A DNA stretch of 64,000 nucleotides from NCBI GenBank assembly GCA_964629015.1, contig CAZVMN010000008.1:62001-126000 (forward strand), in the 5' to 3' direction. Numbering within the stretch: the stretch's first letter is position 1; each line of letters starts with the position of its first letter. Made by a program: the position numbers and the translations under genes. This document shows, one piece after another, positions 26,271 through 34,974 of this stretch. Below the pieces are notes generated by a model. The model saw only the letters and a program-made list of their open reading frames with translations. It made no database searches and had not been told where the DNA came from. This DNA is from Oceanococcus sp964629015. Its GTDB lineage: Bacteria; Pseudomonadota; Gammaproteobacteria; Nevskiales; Oceanococcaceae.

Positions 26271-27962
26271 TCAGTGGTCCCAGATGACCTTCTTGCGCGC
26301 CGCATACCAGGTTTCGATCTTGGGCTCATAGTGCTTCTCAAGCACGTTGCGTTTGATCTTCATGGTGGGCGTGAGGAATCCGTTCTCGATGCCCCACTGC
26401 TCCTTCACCACGACGGCAAACTGCATGCGTTCGTGATGATCCAGACTGGTGTTGACCTGATCAATCAGCTCCGAGATTTCATGCTCCAGCTCGCTGCGGC
26501 CCTCATCACTTTGTGCCTGCGCTTGAGCTTCTTCGCACAACATGATCTGGGCAAACGTGGCGGGCTGATTGGCGCCAGCGACACACACGGCCTCAATCGC
26601 CGGGTGGTTGACGATCTTGTTCTCGATCGGCGCAGGCGCCACGTATTTGCCTTTGCTGATCTTGAACAGTTCTTTCACGCGACCGGTGATCTTGAGACGT
26701 CCACTGTTGTCGATTTCACCCATGTCGCCGGTTTTGAGGAAGCCGTCCTCGGTGAAGCTTTCGCGGGTTTTTTCCTCATCCTTGAAGTAGCCCACCATGT
26801 CGGCTGGACTCTTGATCAGAATCTCGCCGTTGTCGCCGATCTTGGTCACAACACCCGGGTTGTTTGTTCCCACGGTGCCGACCTGCGCTTCGCCGGGCTT
26901 GTTGAAATGCGAGTACGCCATGTTCTCGCTCATGCCGTAGCCTTCCAGCAGTTCGAGCCCCAGGCTGCGGTACCAATTGATGGTGTCGGCCGACAACGGG
27001 GCCGAACCGGTGCCGGCAAAGCGCACGTGCTGCAGGCCCAGTTGGGTCAGAACCTTGTTCTTGACCTTGCTGCCGAGCAGCGGGATGCGGAACAGCACTT
27101 TCTGCTTCTTCAGTGGCAGCTTGGCGCAGACACCGGCCTGGAACTTGGTCCACAGACGGGGTACAGAGAAGAAAATGGTCGGGCGCGCGCGCTGCAAATC
27201 CTGCACAAAAGTGTCTAACGAATCGGCAAAGAACACTTGGCAGCCACGGTAAATCGACAGATTCTCCACGCACACGCGTTCGAACACGTGGGCCAGCGGC
27301 AGATAGGACAGCAGGCGGTCGTCTTCGCCCACGCGCAGACCCTTGGTTTCCATCAGGTCGGTCATGCTGCTGCCGCATACGCGAAAAGCGTTGAAGTTGT
27401 GCATGACCCCTTTGGGTTGGCCGGTGGAGCCCGAGGTGTAGACGATGGTGGCGAGTTCTTCCATGCCGCGGTCGGGCTCGCCTTCCAGCGGCGCGGTGGC
27501 CGCGACCAGTTCATCCCAGGACTGACCATCGTTCGGCGGCGCCAGAGGCAGGTTGATCATCGGCATGTCGTCTGGGACGCCGGGCTTCATGTGGTCCCAA
27601 TCATCCAGTTTGCCGACAAACAGCAGTTTGGCTTCGCTGTGGTCCAGGATGTAGGCGACAGTTTCCGCGTTCAGGGTTGGGTAGATCGGCACGGTGCAGT
27701 GTCCGGCCATCCAGATTGCCCAGTCGGCCATCATCCAATGCGCCGAATTCTTGCCGATTAGTGCGATGTTCGAGCCCGCCGGCAAGTCCAGGGACTTGAG
27801 GTGCGCAGCCATGCTGCGGACCTGTTGCATGGCTTGTTTCCAGGTGTATTCCGCCACCTGACCATCCCCGACAGGCTGGGTGAAATGCACCTTGTCGCCT
27901 GAGGTTTTTTCCCAATGATAGAGTCGTGCCAACGGCGTCTGGTTTTCCAGCGCTGTGCCCAT
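26271..27962 (-). CDS. Long-chain fatty-acid-CoA ligase (AMP-binding, FadD15-like)
   Basis: A 563-residue ANL-superfamily enzyme with the P-loop IVYTSGSTGQPKGV, the A5-type segment LLEGYGMSENMAYSHF, the TGDMGEID motif and RVKELFKISKGKYVAP. The C-terminal region has FLTPTMKIKRN with the catalytic Lys. It activates fatty acids to acyl-CoA via an acyl-adenylate, probably at the inner membrane. The ATG at 27962 has a GGGGG element five bases upstream and is preferred over the ATG six codons earlier (27980). It lies directly upstream of the acylase gene, which would release fatty acids, so the two may work in one pathway. Confidence 0.9.
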   Translation of the reverse strand: MGTALENQTPLARLYHWEKTSGDKVHFTQPVGDGQVAEYTWKQAMQQVRSMAAHLKSLDLPAGSNIALIGKNSAHWMMADWAIWMAGHCTVPIYPTLNAETVAYILDHSEAKLLFVGKLDDWDHMKPGVPDDMPMINLPLAPPNDGQSWDELVAATAPLEGEPDRGMEELATIVYTSGSTGQPKGVMHNFNAFRVCGSSMTDLMETKGLRVGEDDRLLSYLPLAHVFERVCVENLSIYRGCQVFFADSLDTFVQDLQRARPTIFFSVPRLWTKFQAGVCAKLPLKKQKVLFRIPLLGSKVKNKVLTQLGLQHVRFAGTGSAPLSADTINWYRSLGLELLEGYGMSENMAYSHFNKPGEAQVGTVGTNNPGVVTKIGDNGEILIKSPADMVGYFKDEEKTRESFTEDGFLKTGDMGEIDNSGRLKITGRVKELFKISKGKYVAPAPIENKIVNHPAIEAVCVAGANQPATFAQIMLCEEAQAQAQSDEGRSELEHEISELIDQVNTSLDHHERMQFAVVVKEQWGIENGFLTPTMKIKRNVLEKHYEPKIETWYAARKKVIWDH

Positions 27963-28075
27963 GGATATCCCCCGGTTCATTTATTGTGATGATCGACATG
28001 TCGCAATGACGACATGCACCGAAACCTGCCTAAAGTGCCACGCTGTCGCTGTTGTTGTCCATACGCAGGCGCATG

Positions 28076-29839
28076 TCAGTTGCTGTTGTCCGCGTCAGGC
28101 ACGGTGGCCAGTTGCTCGATCAGCGCTTGCACTTCATCCGGATCGTGAGTGTCGATGAGGCGCTGGCCAACGGCCCGCAACTCGGTAAGGTTGGATTCGC
28201 GGATGAGTTTTTTGACCTCAAGCACGCTGGACGGGTGCATCGAGAATTCCGTCAGCCCCAAGGCCAGCAACAGGCGGGTGTAACGCGTATCGCTGGCCAT
28301 TTCGCCGCACATCGATACCGGAATGCCGCGTCGCTGACCGGCCGCAATGGTCATGTGAATGAGATTGAGCACGGCCGGGTGGAGTGGGTCGTAGAGGTAG
28401 TTGACCTCATCATCCACACGGTCGATGGCCAGGGTGTATTGGATCAGGTCATTGGTCCCGATCGAGAAGAAGTCGGCATGCGGCGCAAGCATATTGGCGG
28501 CCAGTGCTGCCGCTGGCACCTCAATCATGGCGCCGACTGGCAGCTCGGCATCGAAAGCGCGGCCCTCATTGCTCAGTTCTTGTTTGAGCTCGTCAATCAG
28601 GGCGCGGGCGCGCAAGAGCTCTTCCAGGTTGGAGATCATGGGCAGCATGACCTTGACCTTGCCGTGCGCTGAGGCGCGCAGCAGCGCACGCAACTGAACC
28701 CGGAACAGTTCTTCATCCTTGAGGCACAAACGAATGGCACGCAGGCCCAGGGCCGGGTTGTTGGGCGTTGGGCCCTGGATGCGCCCCGAATCGACTTGTT
28801 TGTCGGCGCCCAGATCCAGGGTGCGGATGGTTATAGGGCCTTGTACCGCCTGAATCACGCTGAGGTAGGCCTGGTATTGCTCGTCCTCGTCCGGCGTATC
28901 GCTGCGATTCATATACAAGAACTCGGTGCGATACAGGCCCACGCCTGCTGCGCCAACGCCGTGGGCGTGAGCGGTATCAGCGGGTAACTCGATGTTGCAC
29001 AGCAGTTCAATCGGGTGGCCGTCGGCGGTTACCGAGGGCACATCTCGCAGCTGTTCGAGGATGGCGCGGAAACGCGCCTCGGCGCGATGGCGCTGTTCGT
29101 ATTCGCTGCGCTCGTCTGCGGTGGGTGAACCAATCGCCTCGCCGCGTTGACCGTCAATGACGATTTCATCGCCATCATTGACCATACGGCGTGCGTTATG
29201 CACCCCAACCAGGGCGGGCAAACCGAGACTGCGCGCCAGGATTGCCGTGTGTGACAGTGGCCCACCATATTCGGTGACGAAGCCAGCAACACCTTGCTGG
29301 TTGAGCAGAATCACGTCGGCTGGCGTGATGTCATCGGCCACGACCACGGCGGGTTCCGTCTCGGCCGAAACATCCAGATTCTTATCGCCCTTGATCAATA
29401 TGCGCTGAATACGCACGACCACGTGTTCGACGTCGTCACGGCGGCTGCGCAGATAAGCGTCATCCATCTGCTCAAACACCGCGACCAGATTTTCGCATTG
29501 GCGATTGAGTGCGAACTCTGCGTTGATATGCTCGCCGCGAATCATGTCGGTGACCGCGTCGGACAGCGTGCGGTCGTCCAGCATCAGCAGATGGGTGTCG
29601 ATAAACGAGGCAATATCACGCGGGGTATCCGCGGGGATACGTTCGCGAATATTGCGCAGCTGCAACTTGGCTTTCTGCCGCGCAGCGGTATAACGCTCAC
29701 ATTCATCTTCGACCTCAATGTCCGACAGGCGCCGCTCGGGCACATCAAAATCGTCGCCGTGGAGCTTGTGGACACGTCCCAGCGCGATGCCGCGCGAAAC
29801 GCCGATGCCTTGCAGGTGAGCGTTATTGCCCATGCTCAC
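28076..29839 (-). CDS. ptsI: Phosphoenolpyruvate-protein phosphotransferase, enzyme I
   Basis: 587 residues, full length for enzyme I, without the N-terminal GAF domain of PtsP. The phosphorylated His is H197 in GGPLSHTAILARSLGLPALVG. The PEP-binding barrel has LYRTEFLYM, TLDLGADK and the Cys loop SMCGEMASD near residue 510. It takes phosphate from PEP and passes it to HPr. Its GTG start directly follows the HPr stop; an ATG at 29833 is an alternative. No sugar-specific EIIB/EIIC is present, so the system looks regulatory. Confidence 0.95.
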   Translation of the reverse strand: MSMGNNAHLQGIGVSRGIALGRVHKLHGDDFDVPERRLSDIEVEDECERYTAARQKAKLQLRNIRERIPADTPRDIASFIDTHLLMLDDRTLSDAVTDMIRGEHINAEFALNRQCENLVAVFEQMDDAYLRSRRDDVEHVVVRIQRILIKGDKNLDVSAETEPAVVVADDITPADVILLNQQGVAGFVTEYGGPLSHTAILARSLGLPALVGVHNARRMVNDGDEIVIDGQRGEAIGSPTADERSEYEQRHRAEARFRAILEQLRDVPSVTADGHPIELLCNIELPADTAHAHGVGAAGVGLYRTEFLYMNRSDTPDEDEQYQAYLSVIQAVQGPITIRTLDLGADKQVDSGRIQGPTPNNPALGLRAIRLCLKDEELFRVQLRALLRASAHGKVKVMLPMISNLEELLRARALIDELKQELSNEGRAFDAELPVGAMIEVPAAALAANMLAPHADFFSIGTNDLIQYTLAIDRVDDEVNYLYDPLHPAVLNLIHMTIAAGQRRGIPVSMCGEMASDTRYTRLLLALGLTEFSMHPSSVLEVKKLIRESNLTELRAVGQRLIDTHDPDEVQALIEQLATVPDADNSN

Positions 29840-30127
29840 TCAGGCCTCTTCGCCGAATCGATCGGCCACCAGCGTCGCCAGAGCATCCAGTGCGGCACTC
29901 GCGTCTGCGCCGCTGGCCTCTGCGGTGATAACCGTGCCCTGCGCGGCGGCCAGCATGAGCACTCCCATCATGCTTTTCCCATTGACCTGGCGGCCGTCAC
30001 GCCGCAGCACGATGTCGGCATCGAACTGCCCGGCCAGGGTAACCAGCTTGGCCGCAGCGCGAGCATGCAGACCCAATTTGTTGACGATGGCGAGCTCGCG
30101 GCTCTGAGAGGTGGTTTGAGTCATCAT
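29840..30127 (-). CDS. ptsH: Phosphocarrier protein HPr
   Basis: 95 residues. The phosphoryl-accepting His21 lies in NKLGLHARAAAKLV and the regulatory serine Ser52 in NGKSMMGVLML, the site used by HprK. Both phosphorylation sites are intact, matching the presence of ptsI and hprK nearby. The start overlaps the stop of the EIIA gene (ATGATGA), with a second ATG one codon on. Confidence 0.96.
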   Translation of the reverse strand: MMTQTTSQSRELAIVNKLGLHARAAAKLVTLAGQFDADIVLRRDGRQVNGKSMMGVLMLAAAQGTVITAEASGADASAALDALATLVADRFGEEA

Positions 30128-30525
30128 CAGCGGTGGCCTTCACAAAGAATCACGCCGCGTTGTCCGCCCTCCAAGGCGGCACGCGCAAGCGCATCCAATT
30201 TGAGTTTTGGATAGTTGTAGATGCGGATCAACATGGGTAGGTTGAGCCCGGCAACAACGCGACAACGACCCTGTTGAGCAACCTTGTTGGCGATGTTGCT
30301 GGGCGTTGACCCGAATGCATCGGTGAGCAACAGAACGCCATCGCCCTGGTCGAGCTTGTCGATGAGTCGCAAGCCTTGTTTCACCAGAATGTCCGGGTCC
30401 TGCACCGTGCGCACTTCAAGGACCTCGGTGGTGAGGCTCAACCGCCCTCCCAGCATCTCGGTAACGGTGTCGACCAGATGCTGGCTGAGCCGGCCGTGAG
30501 TGATCAAAAGTACGGCAACAGCCAT
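30127..30525 (-). CDS. PTS EIIA component, mannose/fructose (EIIA-Man) family
   Basis: A 132-residue stand-alone EIIA with the phosphorylated His10 in LLITHGRLS and the ATP-fold elements VLLLTDAFGSTPSNIA and VVAGLNLPMLIRI. It receives phosphate from HPr. With no EIIB, EIIC or EIID in the window it probably has a signalling role, as in the regulatory PTS of other proteobacteria. The start is the ATG at 30525, two bases after rapZ ends. Confidence 0.93.
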   Translation of the reverse strand: MAVAVLLITHGRLSQHLVDTVTEMLGGRLSLTTEVLEVRTVQDPDILVKQGLRLIDKLDQGDGVLLLTDAFGSTPSNIANKVAQQGRCRVVAGLNLPMLIRIYNYPKLKLDALARAALEGGQRGVILCEGHR

Positions 30526-30527
30526 GG

Positions 30528-31403
30528 TTATCGAATCTCGGTGTGACGGACGAGGATTTTGAGATCGGCGTCCGACAGCGCGCTGGCCAGGTGTTCGACC
30601 AGGTAAACGGAACGGTGCTGGCCCCCGGTGCAACCAATTGCCACCGTGAGGTAGTTGCGATTCTGTTGCTGATAGGCCGGCAGCCAGTTGCGCAAAAAGC
30701 TGAGAATATCCTGCCCCATGGCCTGAACCGGGGCTTGCTGCTCCAGCCATTCACGAATCGCAGGATCACGTCCCGTCAGCTTGCGCAGGGACGGTTCCCA
30801 ATGTGGGTTCGGCAGACAACGCACATCAAAGACCAGATCAACGCCGTCCGGCACGCCATATTTGAAGCCGAAGGATTGCAACTGCAACATCATCTGGCTT
30901 TCGCTGTCACCGGCCAGAATCGCGCGGATATTCTCGCGCAATTCATGCAGATTGGTCTGCGTGGTGTCGATGGTGAAATCCGCGATTTCGGCCACCGGTT
31001 CGAGCAACTGCCGCTCTGCGGCCAGTGCATCGCTCAAGCTGGTGCGAGCGTTGGTCAGTGGGTGTTTGCGTCGGGTTTCGGAAAAGCGCCGCAACAGAAC
31101 ATCGGTGTCGGCGTGGAGGAACATCACCCGGGTGTGGAAGCTGGGATTGGCTTCGCGCAGATTGCTGATCAACTCAGGAACCTGCTCGATTTGTCCGCCG
31201 GTGCGTGCATCAATGCCAATGGCCATGCGGTTACAGCGAACGTCGGTCTGGGCCAGGGCGCGGGGGTGCAGGGTGCCCAGCATGCTCAGCGGCAAATTGT
31301 CGATGCAGTAGTAATTGAGGTCCTCAAGCATATCGAGGACGATACTTTTGCCGGCGCCCGAGAGGCCGCTGACAATCAACAGTTCCTGACGCTGTTCGAC
31401 CAT
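30528..31403 (-). CDS. rapZ: RNase adapter / nucleotide-binding protein RapZ
   Basis: 291 residues with the N-terminal Walker A GLSGAGKS (residues 13-20), the DNLP segment typical of RapZ/YvcJ, and the C-terminal domain GCTGGQHRSVYLVEHLA. In E. coli RapZ guides RNase E to GlmZ and so controls glucosamine-6-phosphate synthase; in other bacteria its targets are less clear. It sits between hprK and the EIIA gene. The ATG overlaps the hprK stop by one base (TAATG). Confidence 0.95.
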   Translation of the reverse strand: MVEQRQELLIVSGLSGAGKSIVLDMLEDLNYYCIDNLPLSMLGTLHPRALAQTDVRCNRMAIGIDARTGGQIEQVPELISNLREANPSFHTRVMFLHADTDVLLRRFSETRRKHPLTNARTSLSDALAAERQLLEPVAEIADFTIDTTQTNLHELRENIRAILAGDSESQMMLQLQSFGFKYGVPDGVDLVFDVRCLPNPHWEPSLRKLTGRDPAIREWLEQQAPVQAMGQDILSFLRNWLPAYQQQNRNYLTVAIGCTGGQHRSVYLVEHLASALSDADLKILVRHTEIR

Positions 31404-31906
31404 TACGATGCGCTGGTCATGCGCGCAGCCTGACGAGCCGCGAGATCGGCTGCCGCGTCGTAGCCGCTTTGCAGGTCGTGCCAATGTCGGACCAGGGCTT
31501 CGATGGTTTCTGCGGAGCCGGGCAAGGTGGCGACAAAATGCTGCGGGCGTTTGAGGCCGAGAATGTCGAACTGCGGGATAGGCTCACTCGGCAGCAGCGC
31601 TGGCCCAGGGCTGACGATGACATCCACAGAGCTTTGCGCGCGCAAGCTGTCGGCACCGAACTGACGGCGGACGTTGACCACCACACCGCAGCGCAGGGCC
31701 AGGAACTCGGCACATTCGTCCACACCGCATCCACTCAGCGTGTCGCCGCTGCGTTTGATATCCACGGCGTCGTCGCCCACAAAACCATGACCTCGGCTGA
31801 TCAACTCAAGACCCAGTTGGCTCTTGCCGGCACCGGCCGGTCCGGTGATCAGTACGCCGCAAGCGTCCACTTCAATCAAGACCCCGTGAAACTGGCCGGT
31901 GGCCAT
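31403..31906 (-). CDS. hprK: HPr kinase/phosphorylase, short form
   Basis: 167 residues, corresponding only to the C-terminal catalytic domain: Walker A GPAGAGKS (22-29), the GFVGDDAVDI loop, RCGVVVNVRRQFGADSLR and the C-terminal GYDAAADL segment. The roughly 130-residue N-terminal domain of Firmicute-type HprK is missing; similar short forms are known in alphaproteobacteria. It would phosphorylate HPr at Ser52 in an energy-dependent way. The ptsN stop lies one base upstream of its start, indicating a single transcript. Confidence 0.88.
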   Translation of the reverse strand: MATGQFHGVLIEVDACGVLITGPAGAGKSQLGLELISRGHGFVGDDAVDIKRSGDTLSGCGVDECAEFLALRCGVVVNVRRQFGADSLRAQSSVDVIVSPGPALLPSEPIPQFDILGLKRPQHFVATLPGSAETIEALVRHWHDLQSGYDAAADLAARQAARMTSAS

Positions 31907-31907
31907 G

Positions 31908-32366
31908 TCAGCTGGCCTGATAGTGGGTTAACAGGGCGTGCAAGGTTTCGCTATCGGGCGCATCGCGAATGGCGGCGAGATGACTTTCATCCCGGAACAT
32001 TTCGGCGATCTTGGCCAGAATTTGCAGGTGTTCGGCGGTCGCGTCCTGCGGTACCAGCAAACCGACCAACAGATCCACGGGCTGCTCGTCGTTGGCATCG
32101 TAGTCGATGGGCTGCTGCAGTTTGACGAACGCGGCAACCGCGGATTCCAGACCTTTGAGGCGGCCGTGTGGAATTGCGACCCCCGCACCCAAGCCCGTGC
32201 TTCCGAGTTTTTCCCGGTTGATCAGGCTGGTCAGAACATCTTTTTCCGAAACCAGCTCGGCATGGGCTGTCAGCAGACGGCTGACTTCTTCCAGGGCGCG
32301 CTTTTTGCTGCCGATATCGGAATTGATAGTCACGGCACTGGGCTTGAGAAACTCGGCGAGATTCAT
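31908..32366 (-). CDS. ptsN: Nitrogen-regulatory EIIA component PtsN
   Basis: 152 residues with the EIIA-2 fold and the phosphorylatable His67 in GVAIPHGRL. EIIA-Ntr controls potassium transport, phosphate signalling and envelope functions according to its phosphorylation state. It is the first gene after the terminator behind hpf, so it likely has its own promoter at about 32367-32420, and it leads the hprK-rapZ-EIIA-ptsH-ptsI set. Confidence 0.94.
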   Translation of the reverse strand: MNLAEFLKPSAVTINSDIGSKKRALEEVSRLLTAHAELVSEKDVLTSLINREKLGSTGLGAGVAIPHGRLKGLESAVAAFVKLQQPIDYDANDEQPVDLLVGLLVPQDATAEHLQILAKIAEMFRDESHLAAIRDAPDSETLHALLTHYQAS

Positions 32367-32421
32367 AATGGGTCCTTCGGTCGGGCTATCGTGTGTATGG
32401 CGTTATTCTGCCATTACAAAC

Positions 32422-32454
32422 AAAAAACGGTGGACATGATGCCATGCCCACCGT
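32422..32454 (-). terminator. Rho-independent terminator behind hpf
   Basis: On the minus strand the hairpin arms ACGGTGG-CATG and CATG-CCACCGT (32427-32454, one mismatch pair, four-base loop) are followed directly by six U residues (A-run at 32422-32427 on the + strand). It ends the rpoN-hpf transcript and separates it from ptsN. Confidence 0.88.
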
Positions 32455-32484
32455 CGTGGTTTGATGACGCTTTAAAGCGTGTTG

Positions 32485-32814
32485 CTATTGCAAGAGTTCA
32501 GCGGCGGCGCGTAGGCCTTCGCGCTGGTGATGATCGGTGTGCTTTTCCTTGTGCTTACAGGTCTGACGGTCGAGCTTGTCAATCAGCTTGTCGACGGCTT
32601 TGTACATGTTGTCCGACTCCGCCTCGGCGTGGAGGTTGGCGCCGCGGGCATGCAGCGTCGCTTCTGCGACATGCCGGTCCTTCTCCACGGTGAGGATCAC
32701 ATTGGCATCAATCATATTCTCGAAATGTCGCTCAATGCGCTGCAACTTGTTCTCGACAAATTCGCGCAAAGGCGTCGTGAGATCGACGTGATGACCGGTG
32801 ATATTCAGATTCAT
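32485..32814 (-). CDS. hpf: Ribosome hibernation promoting factor, short form
   Basis: 109 residues with the N-terminal MNLNITGHHVDLTTPLREFV and the basic region NMYKAVDKLIDKLDRQTCKHK that binds the 30S decoding centre. It lacks the C-terminal dimerisation domain of long HPF. It promotes 100S ribosome formation in stationary phase. The ATG at 32814 follows AGGAGAG; a longer frame to 32868 lacks similarity. It lies between rpoN and the PTS genes, the usual order in this neighbourhood. Confidence 0.94.
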   Translation of the reverse strand: MNLNITGHHVDLTTPLREFVENKLQRIERHFENMIDANVILTVEKDRHVAEATLHARGANLHAEAESDNMYKAVDKLIDKLDRQTCKHKEKHTDHHQREGLRAAAELLQ

Positions 32815-32892
32815 GTGTTGCTCTCCTGTAACGAGACGGATTCCGCAACCGGTACCGGTCATGCTCAACCGGTTTACCCGGCTGCGGTCTGT

Positions 32893-34356
32893 TTAGGCCA
32901 TGCGTTTGCGCTCGTGCGACGGAGGAATGTTCATGCCTTCACGGTATTTGGCGACCGTGCGTCGAGCGACTTGAATGCCCTCATCTTTCAATATTTGGGT
33001 CAGACGGTTGTCGCTCAAGGGTTTGGCGGGATTTTCCTCGTTGACGAGCCTGCGGATCATGGCCTGGATCGCAGTTGCCGAGCAGCTACCTCCTTCTGCC
33101 GTGCTCACGGCGCTAGAGAAAAAGTACTTGAGTTCATACAAACCTCGCGGTGTATGCATGTACTTGTGCGCGGTGGCCCGGGACACGGTAGATTCGTGGA
33201 TTCCGAGCTTTCCGGCGATGTCACGCAACACCAGAGGGCGCATGGCCTCAGGTCCATATTCCAGGAAACCTCGCTGCCGATCAACTATTTCTTGTGCGAC
33301 TTTAAGCAGGGTCTCGTTGCGGCTTTTGAGACTGTGTAAAAAGTAACGGGCTTCCTGCAGATGCTGCTTCAACAGCTTCTGATCAGGACTGTTATCGGCG
33401 CGCTTGACCAGATCTTGATAGGACCCGTTAATGCGGAGTTTGGGTGATATATCGGGATTGATGCTGGCCTGCCAGTTGCCTTCCACCTTACGCACATAAA
33501 CATCCGGCGCGACATATTGCTGTTCGTGGGGAATGAATCCCGCGCCGGGGTCCAGGGTCAGGCCACGCAGCAAACTCAGGGCTTGCTCAAAGGCGTCCTT
33601 GCTGACTTCCGGGCCGGGCAGAACATGGCGCAGTCGCGCGTAGGGGTTGGGCTGAGCCAAAGTATCCAGATGATCCCGCACCAGGCAGCGGGCCAACGCC
33701 CGGCTCGGAGATTCCGGCAGGCCAGCAAGCTGAATCAGCAAACATTCGTTCAGACTGCGTGCCCCAACACCGGATGGATCGCAGGCTTGCAGCCGTGCCA
33801 GCAGCACATCCATCTCGTCCTCGGTGATGGAACAGCGTGCCGCGATCTCTTCGACCGAATTGTCCGGGTCAGAGAGAAAGCCGCGCTCATCAAGTGCGTC
33901 AATCAGGTAATCCATGGCCAGCGCCTGGGCGTCGCTGAGTTCTTCCAGCGCGACTTGCTCCTGCAAATGACTTTTCAGGTCCGGGCCACTGTGGATATTG
34001 GCTTGCCGATAATCGTAAAGCGCTTGATCGGCTTCCCGGTCGCCGGTTGAACTGCCGGTGTAAACGTCATCCCACTCAAAATCGTTGGGCAGTTCGTCGG
34101 GAATTTGCTCGCTCTCACCGACCTCGGCCGTTTCGCGATTTTCGCTGACCGGGCGTTCTTCGCGTTCATCTGATGTGCTGACCGGGTCGACCTCACTCTC
34201 GGCGTCGTCACGCTCCAGCATCAGGTTGCCTTCAAGCGCGTCCTGAATTTCCTGCTGCAAATCCAGTGTCGACATCTGCAACAGCTTGATGGCTTGCTGC
34301 AGGGCCGGGGTCAGGCTTAAACCCTGGCTGAGTTTCAGGCCCAGAGCTTGTTTCAT
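32893..34356 (-). CDS. rpoN: RNA polymerase sigma-54 factor
   Basis: 487 residues with region I (LGLKLSQGLSLTPALQQAI, glutamine-rich, activator-responsive), an acidic region II, the core-binding region III, the HTH segment GIHESTVSRATAHKYM and the RpoN box ARRTVAKYRE (464-473). Complete and typical. It directs transcription from -24/-12 promoters. The usual upstream neighbour lptB is absent; trmL is upstream instead. Confidence 0.97.
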   Translation of the reverse strand: MKQALGLKLSQGLSLTPALQQAIKLLQMSTLDLQQEIQDALEGNLMLERDDAESEVDPVSTSDEREERPVSENRETAEVGESEQIPDELPNDFEWDDVYTGSSTGDREADQALYDYRQANIHSGPDLKSHLQEQVALEELSDAQALAMDYLIDALDERGFLSDPDNSVEEIAARCSITEDEMDVLLARLQACDPSGVGARSLNECLLIQLAGLPESPSRALARCLVRDHLDTLAQPNPYARLRHVLPGPEVSKDAFEQALSLLRGLTLDPGAGFIPHEQQYVAPDVYVRKVEGNWQASINPDISPKLRINGSYQDLVKRADNSPDQKLLKQHLQEARYFLHSLKSRNETLLKVAQEIVDRQRGFLEYGPEAMRPLVLRDIAGKLGIHESTVSRATAHKYMHTPRGLYELKYFFSSAVSTAEGGSCSATAIQAMIRRLVNEENPAKPLSDNRLTQILKDEGIQVARRTVAKYREGMNIPPSHERKRMA

Positions 34357-34487
34357 ACAAATGGATGGTGAATGGTCATAGGCCTATTCTACCGGGGCGC
34401 CCGCCAAGGTTGGCAAGGTTTTTGTATGCGAGTTTGACTGCGGTGTCGGCATCCATGCCAGCGTTGAGAGACTTGGCGGCGCGGATC
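34357..34487. promoter_or_regulatory. Gap between trmL and rpoN
   Basis: 131 bases that must hold the rpoN promoter if it is not read through from trmL. A short palindrome-like TAGGCCTA lies at about 34379-34386. No convincing -35/-10 pair or terminator was recognised. Confidence 0.3.
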
Positions 34488-34973
34488 TTAGGAACCGCCG
34501 CAAAAGCCTTGCTGACGCCATGCCTCGTAGACAATCACCGCGACCGCATTGGACAGGTTCAAACTGCGGTTATCCGGGCGCAGTGGTATGCGTAGGCGTT
34601 GAGCCGGTGGCAGGCTGTCGATCAGGCTTTGATCCAGGCCGCGGGTTTCCGGACCAAACAGTACGGCGTCGCCCGGCTCGAATTGAGTCGCGTGGCTACT
34701 CACGGCGCCGCGCGTGGTCAGGGCAAACAAACGCACCGGTTTGTTTTGCTCGGCGTTCAGCGCGGACAGACACTGATCCAGATCGGCGTGGACACGCAGC
34801 GAGGCGAATTCGTGGTAGTCCAGGCCTGCGCGGCGCAAACGCTTGTCATCGATCTGAAAGCCCAGAGGTTCGATGAGATGGAGTTGCGCGCCAGTGTTGG
34901 CGCACAGACGGATCACATTGCCGGTGTTGGGTGGAATTTCCGGCTGAAACAAGATGACGTGCAGCCAGGCCAT
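34488..34973 (-). CDS. trmL: tRNA (cytidine/uridine-34-2'-O)-methyltransferase
   Basis: 161 residues of the SPOUT (trefoil knot) class: N-terminal ILFQPEIPPNTGNVIRLCANTG, central VLFGPETRGLD and C-terminal RIPLRPDNRSLNLSNAVAV. It methylates the wobble ribose of tRNA-Leu isoacceptors. Length and motifs match TrmL (YibK). It follows the small membrane-protein gene with one base between them. Confidence 0.94.
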   Translation of the reverse strand: MAWLHVILFQPEIPPNTGNVIRLCANTGAQLHLIEPLGFQIDDKRLRRAGLDYHEFASLRVHADLDQCLSALNAEQNKPVRLFALTTRGAVSSHATQFEPGDAVLFGPETRGLDQSLIDSLPPAQRLRIPLRPDNRSLNLSNAVAVIVYEAWRQQGFCGGS

Positions 34974-34974
34974 A

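Noticed and set aside
27997..28016. CATGTCG/CGACATG hairpin between ptsI and the acyl-CoA ligase
   Set aside because: Only 7 bp with no U-tract; too weak to call a terminator.
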